A stretch of DNA of 64,000 nucleotides from NCBI RefSeq assembly GCF_025913575.1, contig NZ_CP109785.1, forward strand, positions 3,782,001-3,846,000, given 5' to 3'. Origin of the DNA: Halocatena marina (GTDB taxonomy: Archaea; Halobacteriota; Halobacteria; Halobacteriales; Haloarculaceae). A program made the position numbers and the translations under genes. This document shows, piece after piece, positions 1 through 8,546 of this stretch (position 1 is its first letter; each line of letters starts with the position of its first letter). Below the pieces are notes generated by a model. That model had not been told where the DNA came from, made no database searches, and saw only the letters and a program-made list of their open reading frames with translations.

Positions 1-2
1 AA

Positions 3-1340
3 TCAGGAATTACAGGGGATATCGAAACACCAGCGGTCATGGACGGAACCGTGTTCGCTACTGTCCGCTTTGGAGTCTACGACGCAGATTCGTCCGTTTT
101 CCATACAGCCATTGTCGCTGTGGATGCAGAATCTGGTGAGAAACAGTGGCGTATTGATGTGCCGTACGGTCTTTCGTTTTCGGAACTGACAGCAGTCGAC
201 GGATCACTGTTCGTGAACGGTCCGGATATGGACGGTGGAGATGGCCTATTCCTGTACGTCCTCAACGCGGATGATGGATCAGTGCAGTGGCGCCAGCCTA
301 TACAAAGGACTGAGTTCGGCACCCGTCCGCGCGATTACTACTCGGCCCCAATCGTTGCCGATGGGTTGGTGTTCGTTGCACCTCCCAACGGCGTCAACGC
401 CTACGATGCGGCTAGCGGCGACCTCGTCTGGGACGCCCTTCCTTATGTGAAAGATCTCTCTGTGGCGATGGTCTCGGAGGAAACGCTGTTCGTGAATGAG
501 AACAGCAGGCCGGGAGCGACGATCATCGCACTCAATGCGAGGACCGGAGATGACCAGTGGAAAACAGCCTACGGCGGAGATATTCGCGTGGCCATGCACA
601 CAGTCGATACGGAACGGCTGTACATCTCCACGAGCGAAGACGACAGCGATGTCGTTGCCCTCGATCGGTCCACTGGGAATGAACGCTGGCGGACGACCAT
701 TCCTCAGCCCACCAATGAAGAGCAACCCCGAATGTGGATACCAAACCGTGGCATGATTCGCGTCGGGGAACTGTTGTACGTCGGTGGAGCTGCGTTGCAG
801 CCGTCAGACGGTGAAATTCTCTGGAAAAAGGAGCTCAGAGAGGTCCCGTCAGGTGGCTATTCGTTAGACGCCGTCGCCGGGGGACAGATGTATATCAGCG
901 ACCGCGGTCTCGGGGGTGGTCTCGTCGTACTGGAAGGGACGAAAACACAGACAACGACGCCAACGCCCCAACCGGAGAACACCGAGCAACAGGGTGACCT
1001 CAACGAGAGAACTGACACGTCACATCGAACCCAGTCGGACGATACTACTGCTCGAACTGATACGTCACATCCTACCCAGTCAGACAATACTGACCAATCG
1101 ACGGCCGACCACACCGAGAAAACCGACACGCCCAATCACACTCAATCGGGCAGGACGATCCAACAAGCCGCCGAAACAACACCGCAGGCGACCCCTACCC
1201 AAACCGGCACCGCTTCGAACTCCGAACCCGCAACTCGCGCAACTGACGCAACGACCGCCACTGACGGACCAGGATTTGGTCTGGTGACAGCTATCGCGGG
1301 CGTTGGAGTCGGTGCGTGGCGATATCTTACCACCGACTAA
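3..1340 (+). CDS. PQQ-type beta-propeller surface protein, 5' end outside window
   Basis: The reading frame is open to the left edge: before the ATG at 39 it continues without a stop and matches the repeat phase (GDIETPAV then DGTVFA), so the ATG at 39 is internal and the gene is cut by the window. The visible part is about 445 residues. Recurrent blades of the form DGxLF..NA.DG..QW/RW (YDAASGDLVW, LNARTGDDQW, LDRSTGNERW) are typical of PQQ-binding-like beta-propellers. A Thr/Ser/Gln/Asp-rich linker follows (about nt 939-1262). The C-terminus is DGPGFG, a hydrophobic stretch, then a short tail with Arg: a PGF-CTERM signal recognised by archaeosortase A, which attaches the protein to a membrane lipid. 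It is therefore probably cell-surface anchored. The ligand or enzyme activity cannot be told from the sequence; many such proteins bind no PQQ. Confidence 0.85.
   Translation, partial: SGITGDIETPAVMDGTVFATVRFGVYDADSSVFHTAIVAVDAESGEKQWRIDVPYGLSFSELTAVDGSLFVNGPDMDGGDGLFLYVLNADDGSVQWRQPIQRTEFGTRPRDYYSAPIVADGLVFVAPPNGVNAYDAASGDLVWDALPYVKDLSVAMVSEETLFVNENSRPGATIIALNARTGDDQWKTAYGGDIRVAMHTVDTERLYISTSEDDSDVVALDRSTGNERWRTTIPQPTNEEQPRMWIPNRGMIRVGELLYVGGAALQPSDGEILWKKELREVPSGGYSLDAVAGGQMYISDRGLGGGLVVLEGTKTQTTTPTPQPENTEQQGDLNERTDTSHRTQSDDTTARTDTSHPTQSDNTDQSTADHTEKTDTPNHTQSGRTIQQAAETTPQATPTQTGTASNSEPATRATDATTATDGPGFGLVTAIAGVGVGAWRYLTTD
1011..1153 (+). repeat. Three imperfect in-frame repeats in the surface-protein linker
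   Basis: Two copies of a 35-nt unit (1011-1045 and 1056-1090, 45 nt apart) and a weaker third (from 1122) encode variants of TDTSHxTQSD. They sit in the Thr/Ser-rich stalk just before the anchor, a likely O-glycosylated spacer whose length could vary by slippage. Confidence 0.7.
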
Positions 1341-2245
1341 CGTATCCTGTATCTGATCTGGGACTGTCCCGATCCTTCCGGGTCGGTTACCCACACCAGA
1401 ACAAATTGTCACCATCTGATACAGTCCAGACCACGAGACCTACTTCCCGAAGAAGTCCGTATCAAATATCGGTGGCCTGATGAGAAAACGAACGAATCTT
1501 TCGAGGCTACGGTCTCAAACAATTGCTAGCTGTGCCCCCCTGTTGTGACTGTAGCTGTGGACGTGATTGATTGGTACAGGCGGTGTACCAACGTCGAGCA
1601 GTAGATGCTAAACGCAGTAGCACCATTACTGTCGTATACTCGAACGGATCTGCTTGTTCTATGTTTGTAAGTCATGAGTGCTATTGTCTTACGCAATCTG
1701 TATCAGAGCAGAATTTATTATGGCGTTGTAGTAGTGATCTCACGATCGTTCTCTACGACTGTTCTGCAGCTCCAAGATCGGTAGGTGCTACTCAACTTCC
1801 TCCTCTGATTGCTGCTGTTAGGTCCTGTTTACGAAGCCAATACCGCATTTATCGGCACTGAGACGCTCTCTCGTGGAACTGATACAGCGGAATACATTTC
1901 GTTCAGAGAACCGAAAACGATGCACTCATATTGCACTTCTAACTATATTGTTCCCATATCTCTTGTGTAATTATATCTGCGTATTGGTAGTACCGCTCGA
2001 TTTCTGGTTCTCGAACGAAATATATAATTTCGATTGCATCAACTGATCGGTTCGTGTTCTGACTAGAATGTAGTACGTAAGACATCTAACGTCATTCAGA
2101 GAGAAGGAACGACCCCTGTCTTATGTGTTGTATACAAACATGATCTCAGTGTACGCAATCTGTTTGAACGAGAACCACTGCACGCGAATCCGACGAGGCC
2201 CTGAATTGGCGTATCACTTCAGTCTGTGCTACGGTGACACGTGTC
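1341..2245. other. 905-bp intergenic region without a supported gene
   Basis: No convincing gene is seen. A 291-nt open frame at 1571-1861 (+) is Cys-rich, basic and unlike a haloarchaeal protein. A short frame ending at a TAG near 1527 reads DLLPEEVRIKYRWPDEKTNE, which is acid-rich enough to be the tail of a lost gene, but it has no start. The right part (about 1920-2110) is AT-rich and becomes promoter-like. The region may hold decayed genes. Confidence 0.5.
1571..1591. repeat. Perfect 8-bp inverted repeat, 5-nt loop
   Basis: TTGGTACA, GGCGG, TGTACCAA. The arms pair perfectly. It lies 230 bp after the surface-protein gene and far from any recognised start codon. It could be an isolated protein-binding site or a hairpin. 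Confidence 0.5.
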
Positions 2246-3331
2246 TTACAGCGAGTCAAGCACGGATCCTAACACGTCCAACGCCTGTTTCATCTCATCA
2301 GTCTGCCCGCCGAGACTTATCCGGATACGTTCAGGAGCGTCGAAAAAGCGCCCTGGAATAACAAGGAGGTCTTGCTCCCACGCGGCTCGTGTGACCCGAT
2401 CTCCGTCAGCGTGAGTGCAGGCGAGTGTGGCAAACGGGCATCCATCCGGTACAGTCCCAGTAAGGTCGGTGCGCGAATCGACGAATGATGAGAGGAGGTC
2501 GTGGTTTCGTTCGATGAGATCGCGTGATCGGTCAGTGAGTGTCTCCGCATTGAATAATGCCCGTCGACCGAGAGCACGGCTGGTGTCGGCTACGACAGGC
2601 GTATACCACGCGACGGAGGAGAGTCGGTCGACAAACGCGGCAGGGCCGATGACCCAGCCGATGCGGAGGCCACCGAGCCCGTGAAACTTCGTGAATGATC
2701 CTGTCACCACGGTGTTCGGAAGTCCTGCCGCCGTCACGCCCCCAAAGCCACGCTCTCCGCGCGATGTTGGGACGTATGGTGCGTACACTTCATCAACAAG
2801 ACAGAATGCATCACTTTGACTCGCAATATCGGCTACTGCTGCCAGTGTCTCGCGGTCAGTCATCGTCCCCGATGGATTGTGTCGGTTCGTGAGGACAACG
2901 AGATCAACAGGACCGCTGTCTGCTGCGTCCGCGATGGTATCGGGATCGAGCTGTCCGTTCGTGTCGCGTGGGATGCGGTCGACTTCAGCACCAAGACCGA
3001 TCGGCGTCTTCACAAGCGGTTCGTAGCCGGGCGTCTCGACGAGCACTCGGGAACTCAGATCCCGCTGTCGCTCGAACTGGAGTGCGGTTGCCATCACGAG
3101 CAGATTTGCGTGAGTGGCTCCTGCTGTGACGTGAATCTGGTCCGGGCGGACGGCGTACACATCAGCAAGCTGTTCTTCGAGTGTCGTCTCTGCTGGCGGA
3201 TCTGGAAACCCATCGAGCGCCTCACGAGGTGAATCCTGAGGAACAGCGTGGAGATCGCTCGACCCGAGATCGTGCGCCGCGGCGTCTGGTCGTCCGGCGA
3301 TCCATTCGAGATACGCTATCGGTTGGTTCAT
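2246..3331 (-). CDS. PLP-dependent aminotransferase, fold type I
   Basis: A 361-residue class I/II aminotransferase. The motifs run in order: TAGATHAN (phosphate/ring region), NRHNPSG with the Asn that contacts the PLP O3', LVDEVYAPY with the Asp that pairs with the pyridine N, and SFTKFHGLGGLRIGW with the Schiff-base Lys (about residue 215). The substrate is not predictable; family members act on amino acids such as aspartate or aromatic amino acids. The ATG at 3331 overlaps the stop of the upstream peptidase gene as ATGA, indicating translational coupling. An ATG four codons earlier (3343) is the alternative start. The pairing with an M24 peptidase suggests peptide or amino-acid breakdown, which is inference. 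Confidence 0.85.
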   Translation of the reverse strand: MNQPIAYLEWIAGRPDAAAHDLGSSDLHAVPQDSPREALDGFPDPPAETTLEEQLADVYAVRPDQIHVTAGATHANLLVMATALQFERQRDLSSRVLVETPGYEPLVKTPIGLGAEVDRIPRDTNGQLDPDTIADAADSGPVDLVVLTNRHNPSGTMTDRETLAAVADIASQSDAFCLVDEVYAPYVPTSRGERGFGGVTAAGLPNTVVTGSFTKFHGLGGLRIGWVIGPAAFVDRLSSVAWYTPVVADTSRALGRRALFNAETLTDRSRDLIERNHDLLSSFVDSRTDLTGTVPDGCPFATLACTHADGDRVTRAAWEQDLLVIPGRFFDAPERIRISLGGQTDEMKQALDVLGSVLDSL

Positions 3332-4455
3332 TCGCACGCCCATCCGCGATTCGTGTGGTTCAATCGCTCGTAGCCATCATCGGTCACAACAACGAGATCC
3401 TCGACCCGGACACCGAACTCACCGGGGATGTAAACCCCGGGTTCGACGCTGAATACCATCCCTGGTTCGAGCTCGCGGTCGTTGCCAGCAACAATGTATG
3501 GCTCCTCGTGAACCGCGAGACCGACACCGTGTCCAGTCCGGTGGATGAACTGCTCGCCGTAGCCCGCCGATTCGATAACAGACCGAGCAGCGCTATCAAT
3601 TTCACTCGCCTCAATGCCGGGTTCGACGGTCTCCACGGCCGTCTCCAGTGCCTCTTGAACCAACTCGTGGACAGTCACGAACGTCGAGGACGGCTTGCCG
3701 TCGAACACCACAGTTCGCGTCTGGTCACTCGGGTATTCATTGGCTCGTGTCCCGAAATCGAGAACCACTGGATCGCCAGCTTCGATTTCGCGCTTGCCGT
3801 GACCGTGGTGTGGTTTTGCTCCATTCGGACCGCTTCCAACGATCGGTTCGAACGAGACCCCCGTCCCTCCCGCCGCCGTAAGACGCGTCTCGATCTCGGT
3901 AGCGAGTTCCGTCTCCGTCATTCCAACTGCACTGGAGCCAAGTTCCCGAATCGCCTCCATCGCTTGGTCTGCGATCGTCGCCGCCTCCCGTAGCGCGTCG
4001 AGTTCGGCACTATCTTTTCGGCATCGCTGTGGACCGAGTACCTCGCTTGCGAGTCCGAACGTCGCCGCCGGAAACACATCTCGGAGATCCTGCGTGAACT
4101 GCGCCCACATCGTGTCATCGACGAGAAGATGATTTTCGTCACCCGGTTCTCCAATCTCAAGCGACGACTCATCAACGACCGTTTCGAGAAGCGCGAGGGG
4201 GTCATCGTCGTCACTCCACGTCCGGACGTTAGTGACCCACGATTCGTCTCGAATGTGCTCGCCGTACATGTCTGGAACGACGAAGACTGGCTTGCCCGTC
4301 GCCGGAAGGAGAAAGAACAGGTGACGCTCGCTCGGCTCTTCGTCGAAGCCCGTCGTGTAGTAGAGGTTCTGACTCGGGAACAAGATAGCTGCTGATGCTC
4401 CGTGGTCCTGAAGCTGCTTCTGACAAGCGTTGGTTCGGCGCTCGAATGGCGTCAT
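3328..4455 (-). CDS. M24-family Xaa-Pro dipeptidase/aminopeptidase
   Basis: A 375-residue metallopeptidase of the pita-bread fold. An N-terminal creatinase-like domain (about 1-140) precedes the M24 catalytic domain. All five metal ligands are visible: D233 (VLDFGT), D244 (YPSDQTRT), H309 (HRTGHGVG), E338 (FSVEPGVY) and E352 (GVRVEDL). Members remove N-terminal residues before proline or split Xaa-Pro dipeptides in the cytoplasm. I chose MTPFERRT at 4455 because it fits the usual N-terminus; in-frame ATGs at 4473, 4530 and 4596 would add 6 to 47 residues that do not look like this family. It forms an overlapping pair with the aminotransferase downstream. Confidence 0.88.
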   Translation of the reverse strand: MTPFERRTNACQKQLQDHGASAAILFPSQNLYYTTGFDEEPSERHLFFLLPATGKPVFVVPDMYGEHIRDESWVTNVRTWSDDDDPLALLETVVDESSLEIGEPGDENHLLVDDTMWAQFTQDLRDVFPAATFGLASEVLGPQRCRKDSAELDALREAATIADQAMEAIRELGSSAVGMTETELATEIETRLTAAGGTGVSFEPIVGSGPNGAKPHHGHGKREIEAGDPVVLDFGTRANEYPSDQTRTVVFDGKPSSTFVTVHELVQEALETAVETVEPGIEASEIDSAARSVIESAGYGEQFIHRTGHGVGLAVHEEPYIVAGNDRELEPGMVFSVEPGVYIPGEFGVRVEDLVVVTDDGYERLNHTNRGWACE

Positions 4456-4656
4456 ACTCCGTCTTTTGTTCATGACAACTAAGCCGTTCTGCCACCATCC
4501 CAGATCGATTCCTGATACGAAAAGCGCCATTCGATTCGCCAGTGAGACAGGTCCGGACTTCGAATTTACGACTGTTGTTATAAGCTGAGAAACCAATAGA
4601 ATTGATAAAACTCTTTATTCTCCAGATCATTTTTTCAAGAATTGGTACCGACGATT

Positions 4657-5103
4657 ATGGGAGATGATTTCAATCACGACGGTGAACACGGTGGGACAGA
4701 CCAACCGCCGCGCTGGAGGAGGCAAACCATCCCTCTCGACACCATATTCCAACTCTTGAGCAATCAGCGTCGTCGGTACGCTCTCTACTGTCTGAATCGA
4801 TTCCCAGGTAGCGCGATAGAAATTGATACTCTTGTACAGCACATCTCGGGGATGGAAACCGATTCCCAACCGGAATTGATTGATCTCGGGGCCGACACTG
4901 ATGACGCTGAAACCCACCGTGATACGTACCATCACAAGCTTACTGTGGATCTCCTCCACAAACACCTCCCAAAACTCGAAACGGCTGGCGTTATCGACTA
5001 TGACACACGGAGTGGTATGATTCGATACTGGGTTCACCCATCGCTGCAAGAATGGCTCGAACACGCAGAGTACAAAGAGTGCGAGCAGCGGTTAGGATCG
5101 TAA
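4657..5103 (+). CDS. DUF7344-like winged-helix protein
   Basis: A 148-residue small haloarchaeal protein. A basic helix (LSNQRRRYALYCL, about residues 29-41) starts a wHTH domain, followed by LHKHLPKLETAGVIDYD, the recognition-helix/wing segment typical of DUF7344-like proteins. Its closest relative in this window is the gene at 41264 (HLPKLESAGVI). It probably binds DNA, but its targets are unknown. The in-frame TTG at 4642 is a weaker start than this ATG. It is transcribed divergently from the peptidase pair, so it could regulate it. Confidence 0.75.
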   Translation: MGDDFNHDGEHGGTDQPPRWRRQTIPLDTIFQLLSNQRRRYALYCLNRFPGSAIEIDTLVQHISGMETDSQPELIDLGADTDDAETHRDTYHHKLTVDLLHKHLPKLETAGVIDYDTRSGMIRYWVHPSLQEWLEHAEYKECEQRLGS

Positions 5104-5155
5104 CGTCGTCTCTTGATAGCAGTTCGAAGTAGCACAATTATCGAACTATGCTTGG

Positions 5156-6445
5156 TTACAGCACCGAACTGATCCGATCTACGATCTGTCGCTTTTCTGA
5201 TTCGGTGATTTCGTGGTGCTGAAGCCGCTTTCGCAACGCATCGGTCACTTCGGGAGCATTCGAGACAATGTTATGTTGTTCTTTGCTGTCCTCAGTGAGG
5301 TTGTACAGCTCTTCGGTGTCGGGCGTGACGATATACTTCCATCCGTGGCCACGGACGGATTTGACCCGGTCAAACTCTGTTTTAGAGAGACAGAAGTCGC
5401 TCGTGTACTGTTCCGGAGTGAGAGCACTATCTGCACTATCGAAGACAATCTGTGGAAGTTGTGAGAGAGAGAGCTGTTCGGTCACAGTTTCGCTCGTATC
5501 GCATCCATAAACGACGAGTGGCACCCGAATGTTCTCTTCGTATAGCACTCGTTCGTGGCCGTAAGTGCCGTGTTCGCCGTGGGCTTCTCCGTGGTCGGCC
5601 ATAACGATGAAAGTTGGATCGCCTTTGGGGCTGTCGTCGAGGAATCGGGCAAAAAACGCATCGACCGACCGAACAGTATCGCGGTAGGCGCGCCGTATCG
5701 ACCGCCCAGCGTGCTCTGGGAGCGGATCGTCTGAATCCCGTCCGTGCCAGTATCGAGCCACGCTGTAGTACATCTCCAGCGCAGACGTTTCTTGCCGGTA
5801 TCGACGCGGCGTGATGTACGGCTGGTGGCTGTCGAGCAGAAACACCCAGAGAAAATACGGCTCCGACAGTTCTGCCATCGCGGTCTGAATCTCTTCATAC
5901 AGGCCGGTCCACTGAGCGAACCACTCTCGCTTTGTCTTCCAATTGAACGCGTTTTCGGCGTTCAGACGGCTCAATACGCCATCAACTCCGGCTACAAGTG
6001 ACGATTCCGAGTATGCACGGTCATTCGCACTGCTCTCAACGAAGCGATCGAAGCCGCTGTCGAACCCCGTGTCGACGCTCGTCCACGGACTCGCTGTAAC
6101 GCTCCCTGTCGAATATCCACACGCGGATAACCGATCGGCGATCGTCCCATATCGGGTAAGGTGTTCGGCCAATCGCGCCCGTCGAGCCACCCAGTCCTGC
6201 TCTGGACACTGTTCTCGGTACTGGTAGAACGCTCCAGTCGAGAACACCGGAGCGGACGAGGGAGTTCGCGGTCCTGGTGCAACCGCATTCAGAAAGCCGA
6301 TGCCTTCGCTCGCCATCCGATCGAGCGTCGGCGTCAGATCCAGATCACGCTCGGGATCGACGAACCCACAGTGGTCTGCGCGTAAACAGTCCACCGTGAC
6401 AAGAACGATGTTCTCACTCACGCTATTCGATACGTCACCCGCCAT
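5156..6445 (-). CDS. Sulfatase-like hydrolase (alkaline phosphatase superfamily)
   Basis: A 429-residue protein with the superfamily metal motifs: VLVTVDCLRADHCG near the N-terminus (D19) and VMADHGEAHGEHG at about two-thirds. The nucleophile segment is GPRTPSSAP (about residues 58-66). It lacks the CxPSR formylglycine signature of true type I sulfatases, so a Thr or Ser nucleophile, and phosphodiesterase or phospho-/sulfo-transferase chemistry on surface glycans, are as likely as sulfate ester cleavage. There is no signal peptide or membrane segment. It is one of three superfamily members within 5 kb. The substrate is unknown. Confidence 0.8.
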   Translation of the reverse strand: MAGDVSNSVSENIVLVTVDCLRADHCGFVDPERDLDLTPTLDRMASEGIGFLNAVAPGPRTPSSAPVFSTGAFYQYREQCPEQDWVARRARLAEHLTRYGTIADRLSACGYSTGSVTASPWTSVDTGFDSGFDRFVESSANDRAYSESSLVAGVDGVLSRLNAENAFNWKTKREWFAQWTGLYEEIQTAMAELSEPYFLWVFLLDSHQPYITPRRYRQETSALEMYYSVARYWHGRDSDDPLPEHAGRSIRRAYRDTVRSVDAFFARFLDDSPKGDPTFIVMADHGEAHGEHGTYGHERVLYEENIRVPLVVYGCDTSETVTEQLSLSQLPQIVFDSADSALTPEQYTSDFCLSKTEFDRVKSVRGHGWKYIVTPDTEELYNLTEDSKEQHNIVSNAPEVTDALRKRLQHHEITESEKRQIVDRISSVL

Positions 6446-6831
6446 CTAAAAGAATGCAGCGTGAGTGCCTCGGGTCAGGTTGGTGGGGTAAAAGCATTAA
6501 TGCAGTTTGTTGTTGGCGATCGGTCTGGGAAATCCCGCTGAAGCGCAAAGTGGGCCATTCTTTTCGGTCGGTCCATCTCTTTGGCCGTTGAGCAAGCGAA
6601 TCACCGGGCTCACAAACCAACCGTCTACTCGGAAGGTAAGCCTGTCTGGATCGAGGCGCGTAAGCCGCCCGTCATCATCCCATTCCGTCGCAGAACAGAG
6701 TGTACTTCATATCACAGTCAGAGGGAACTAGAAAAGCCATGGGTCACCCGATCCGTGGTTGTCACATCAATCGAACGGGCATCATACGAGCACGATACCC
6801 ACCACCCGCCGAACGAATACGTTACATCTGT
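6446..6831. other. Divergent intergenic region between two sulfatase-like genes
   Basis: 386 bp between the minus-strand start at 6445 and the plus-strand start at 6832. It holds a 10-bp palindrome GCATTAATGC (6494-6503) and no supported gene. The plus-strand frame is open back to 6700, but that part encodes residues unlike the family. Confidence 0.45.
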
Positions 6832-7848
6832 ATGGGAATGTTGTCACAGTACATGCGTTCGATCAAACGCGCTATCGGCCACGCTCTCTCCGATAGTAGA
6901 AGTGTGAAAGAACTCTACGGGGTGGGTATTGCTGGGTGGCTCGCTTACAGCACGCGCGTTCCATTTGGAACGAACATCTACGAGCGAGAGTGGGACGCCC
7001 TCATCGTTCTCGATGCCTGTCGTGTCGATACGCTGCAAGCTGTCGCCGACGAGTACGAGTTTCTCGACACTGTCGATAGCATTCGTTCGGTTGGAAGCAC
7101 CTCGAAAGAGTGGATCCTGAAGACGTTCACGGATGATTATCGCGAGCAGATCAACGAAACAGCGTACCTCACCGCGAATTCGTGGGCTTCTGAGGCGCTG
7201 GCGGCTGATGCGAACCCACTGCTCTACCCCTCTGCGGGTGACACCGTCGTCTCGAAGCTCGGTGTGACTCGACTCCTCCGCGATTCCGGTATCACGGCGG
7301 ATGATTTCTCCGATTTCCGTCCCCTCTGGAACGATCTAGCAGAGCGAAACCCGTACGGACCGACGCCGCTTCCGAGTGACGTTACTGACTATACGATCGC
7401 GTACTGTCGTGAGATGAACCCCCGTCGACTCGTCGTCCACTACATGCAACCGCACGATCCGCACCTCGCAAGCGCACTCGATCGGGGACACATCACAGAG
7501 GTCGAACAGCGTCCGTGGGACGCGCTTCGCGACGGTGCAGACGCCGATACCGTCCGGGAAAACTACACTGACAACCTTCGGCTCGTTCTGGATGAACTGT
7601 CGCGTCTCCTCCAAAATGCTACGTTCGAGACTGTCGCAATCACCGCTGACCACGGCGAACTCTTGGGCGAGATGGGCCTCTTCTCTCACGGTGCAGCCAT
7701 TCCTCACCCAGCAGTGAAACGCGTCCCGTGGGTCACGTGCTCTGCAACCGACACCGAGACTGTCACACCAGAGATCGACACGACCGACGCGAGTGATACA
7801 AGCGAAGAAGACGTCATTGCCCACCTGAAACAGTTGGGATACATCTGA
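6832..7848 (+). CDS. AlkP-superfamily protein lacking a clear nucleophile motif
   Basis: About 338 residues. It keeps two hallmark metal segments, LIVLDACRVDTLQ (D61) and VAITADHGELLGEMG, and the substrate-side HYMQPHDPH. In the region where sulfatases carry a TPSS-type nucleophile it has SVGSTSKEW, so the catalytic residue would be one of these Ser/Thr or is absent. Proteins of this haloarchaeal type often lie near surface-glycan genes. There is no signal peptide. ATGs at 6832, 6838 and 6853 are all possible starts; the frame is open upstream to 6700. Confidence 0.72.
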   Translation: MGMLSQYMRSIKRAIGHALSDSRSVKELYGVGIAGWLAYSTRVPFGTNIYEREWDALIVLDACRVDTLQAVADEYEFLDTVDSIRSVGSTSKEWILKTFTDDYREQINETAYLTANSWASEALAADANPLLYPSAGDTVVSKLGVTRLLRDSGITADDFSDFRPLWNDLAERNPYGPTPLPSDVTDYTIAYCREMNPRRLVVHYMQPHDPHLASALDRGHITEVEQRPWDALRDGADADTVRENYTDNLRLVLDELSRLLQNATFETVAITADHGELLGEMGLFSHGAAIPHPAVKRVPWVTCSATDTETVTPEIDTTDASDTSEEDVIAHLKQLGYI

Positions 7849-7948
7849 GGACTCGGTCTGTCGAATCTTTTCCGAGCGGACCGATCGATAGAAGCGGCCA
7901 ATCGATTCGCTCAGGCGCTCTTCTCCGATTGGGTCCACACCAACAACC

Positions 7949-8440
7949 TCAGTCGAGCGGCACGACTTCGTCACCGGGCTGTATCGTTCCACCATCGACA
8001 ATATCTGCTCTAAGCCCTCCGCGGTGGGTGAGTGCCCCGAGAACGCCGTCCGTAGTGATTCGCTGTAAGTGATCACACGGTTCACAGAGCCGGTCTCCAC
8101 GACAGACGACGTCCCCAATTCGGAACCGATTCCCGACGAGGTGATTGAGCGCAACGTTACGGGTCTCGATATTCCGACGGTGTTCGCCGGGAGCGAGCTC
8201 GATTCCAGCCTCACGCTCGATTGCTTCGATGGCCTCTCGCTCGATGAGCGTCACGTCGTAGCCAGCAGGTCGTGTTTCGTCCGAATCCCACTTGACGAAC
8301 GTCCCCGTTTCGATGTCGCTGAAATACCGGTCGCCACGAAGACCACTACTGGCAACGGCTTCGATTTTGTCAACGTCCTGCATCTCGGCTTCTCCTTCGG
8401 GTGCGATGAAAATTCGATCAGCTGTGCCTGTCCCGTTCAT
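7949..8440 (-). CDS. MOSC domain protein
   Basis: A 163-residue single-domain protein. MOSC features are GLRGDRYF (about 33-40), ERRN/RRNIETRNV (about 88-96) and the conserved Cys region VCRGDRLCEPC (C113, C119, C122), one of which would hold the sulfur or Mo ligand. MOSC domains bind molybdenum cofactor or act as sulfur carriers (YiiM/mARC type). No molybdenum genes are adjacent. The ATG at 8440 fits the domain edge better than the in-frame ATG at 8500. Confidence 0.85.
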   Translation of the reverse strand: MNGTGTADRIFIAPEGEAEMQDVDKIEAVASSGLRGDRYFSDIETGTFVKWDSDETRPAGYDVTLIEREAIEAIEREAGIELAPGEHRRNIETRNVALNHLVGNRFRIGDVVCRGDRLCEPCDHLQRITTDGVLGALTHRGGLRADIVDGGTIQPGDEVVPLD

Positions 8441-8546
8441 GGTACTAAATTTCACTCTCTGCACATATACATTTGTTAAGGATAGATGGATTGCAAACAA
8501 GTTGCGAACGAAGTGGCGTTCCGGTCTCTAATCGTTTGGAGACATT

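Noticed and set aside
1571..1861. 96-codon plus-strand ORF
   Set aside because: Basic, Cys- and Ser-rich, no family match, no promoter; composition unlike haloarchaeal proteins.
6494..6503. GCATTAATGC palindrome as an operator
   Set aside because: Ten-base AT-rich palindromes arise often by chance and this one is about 50 nt from the start codon with no second copy seen nearby.
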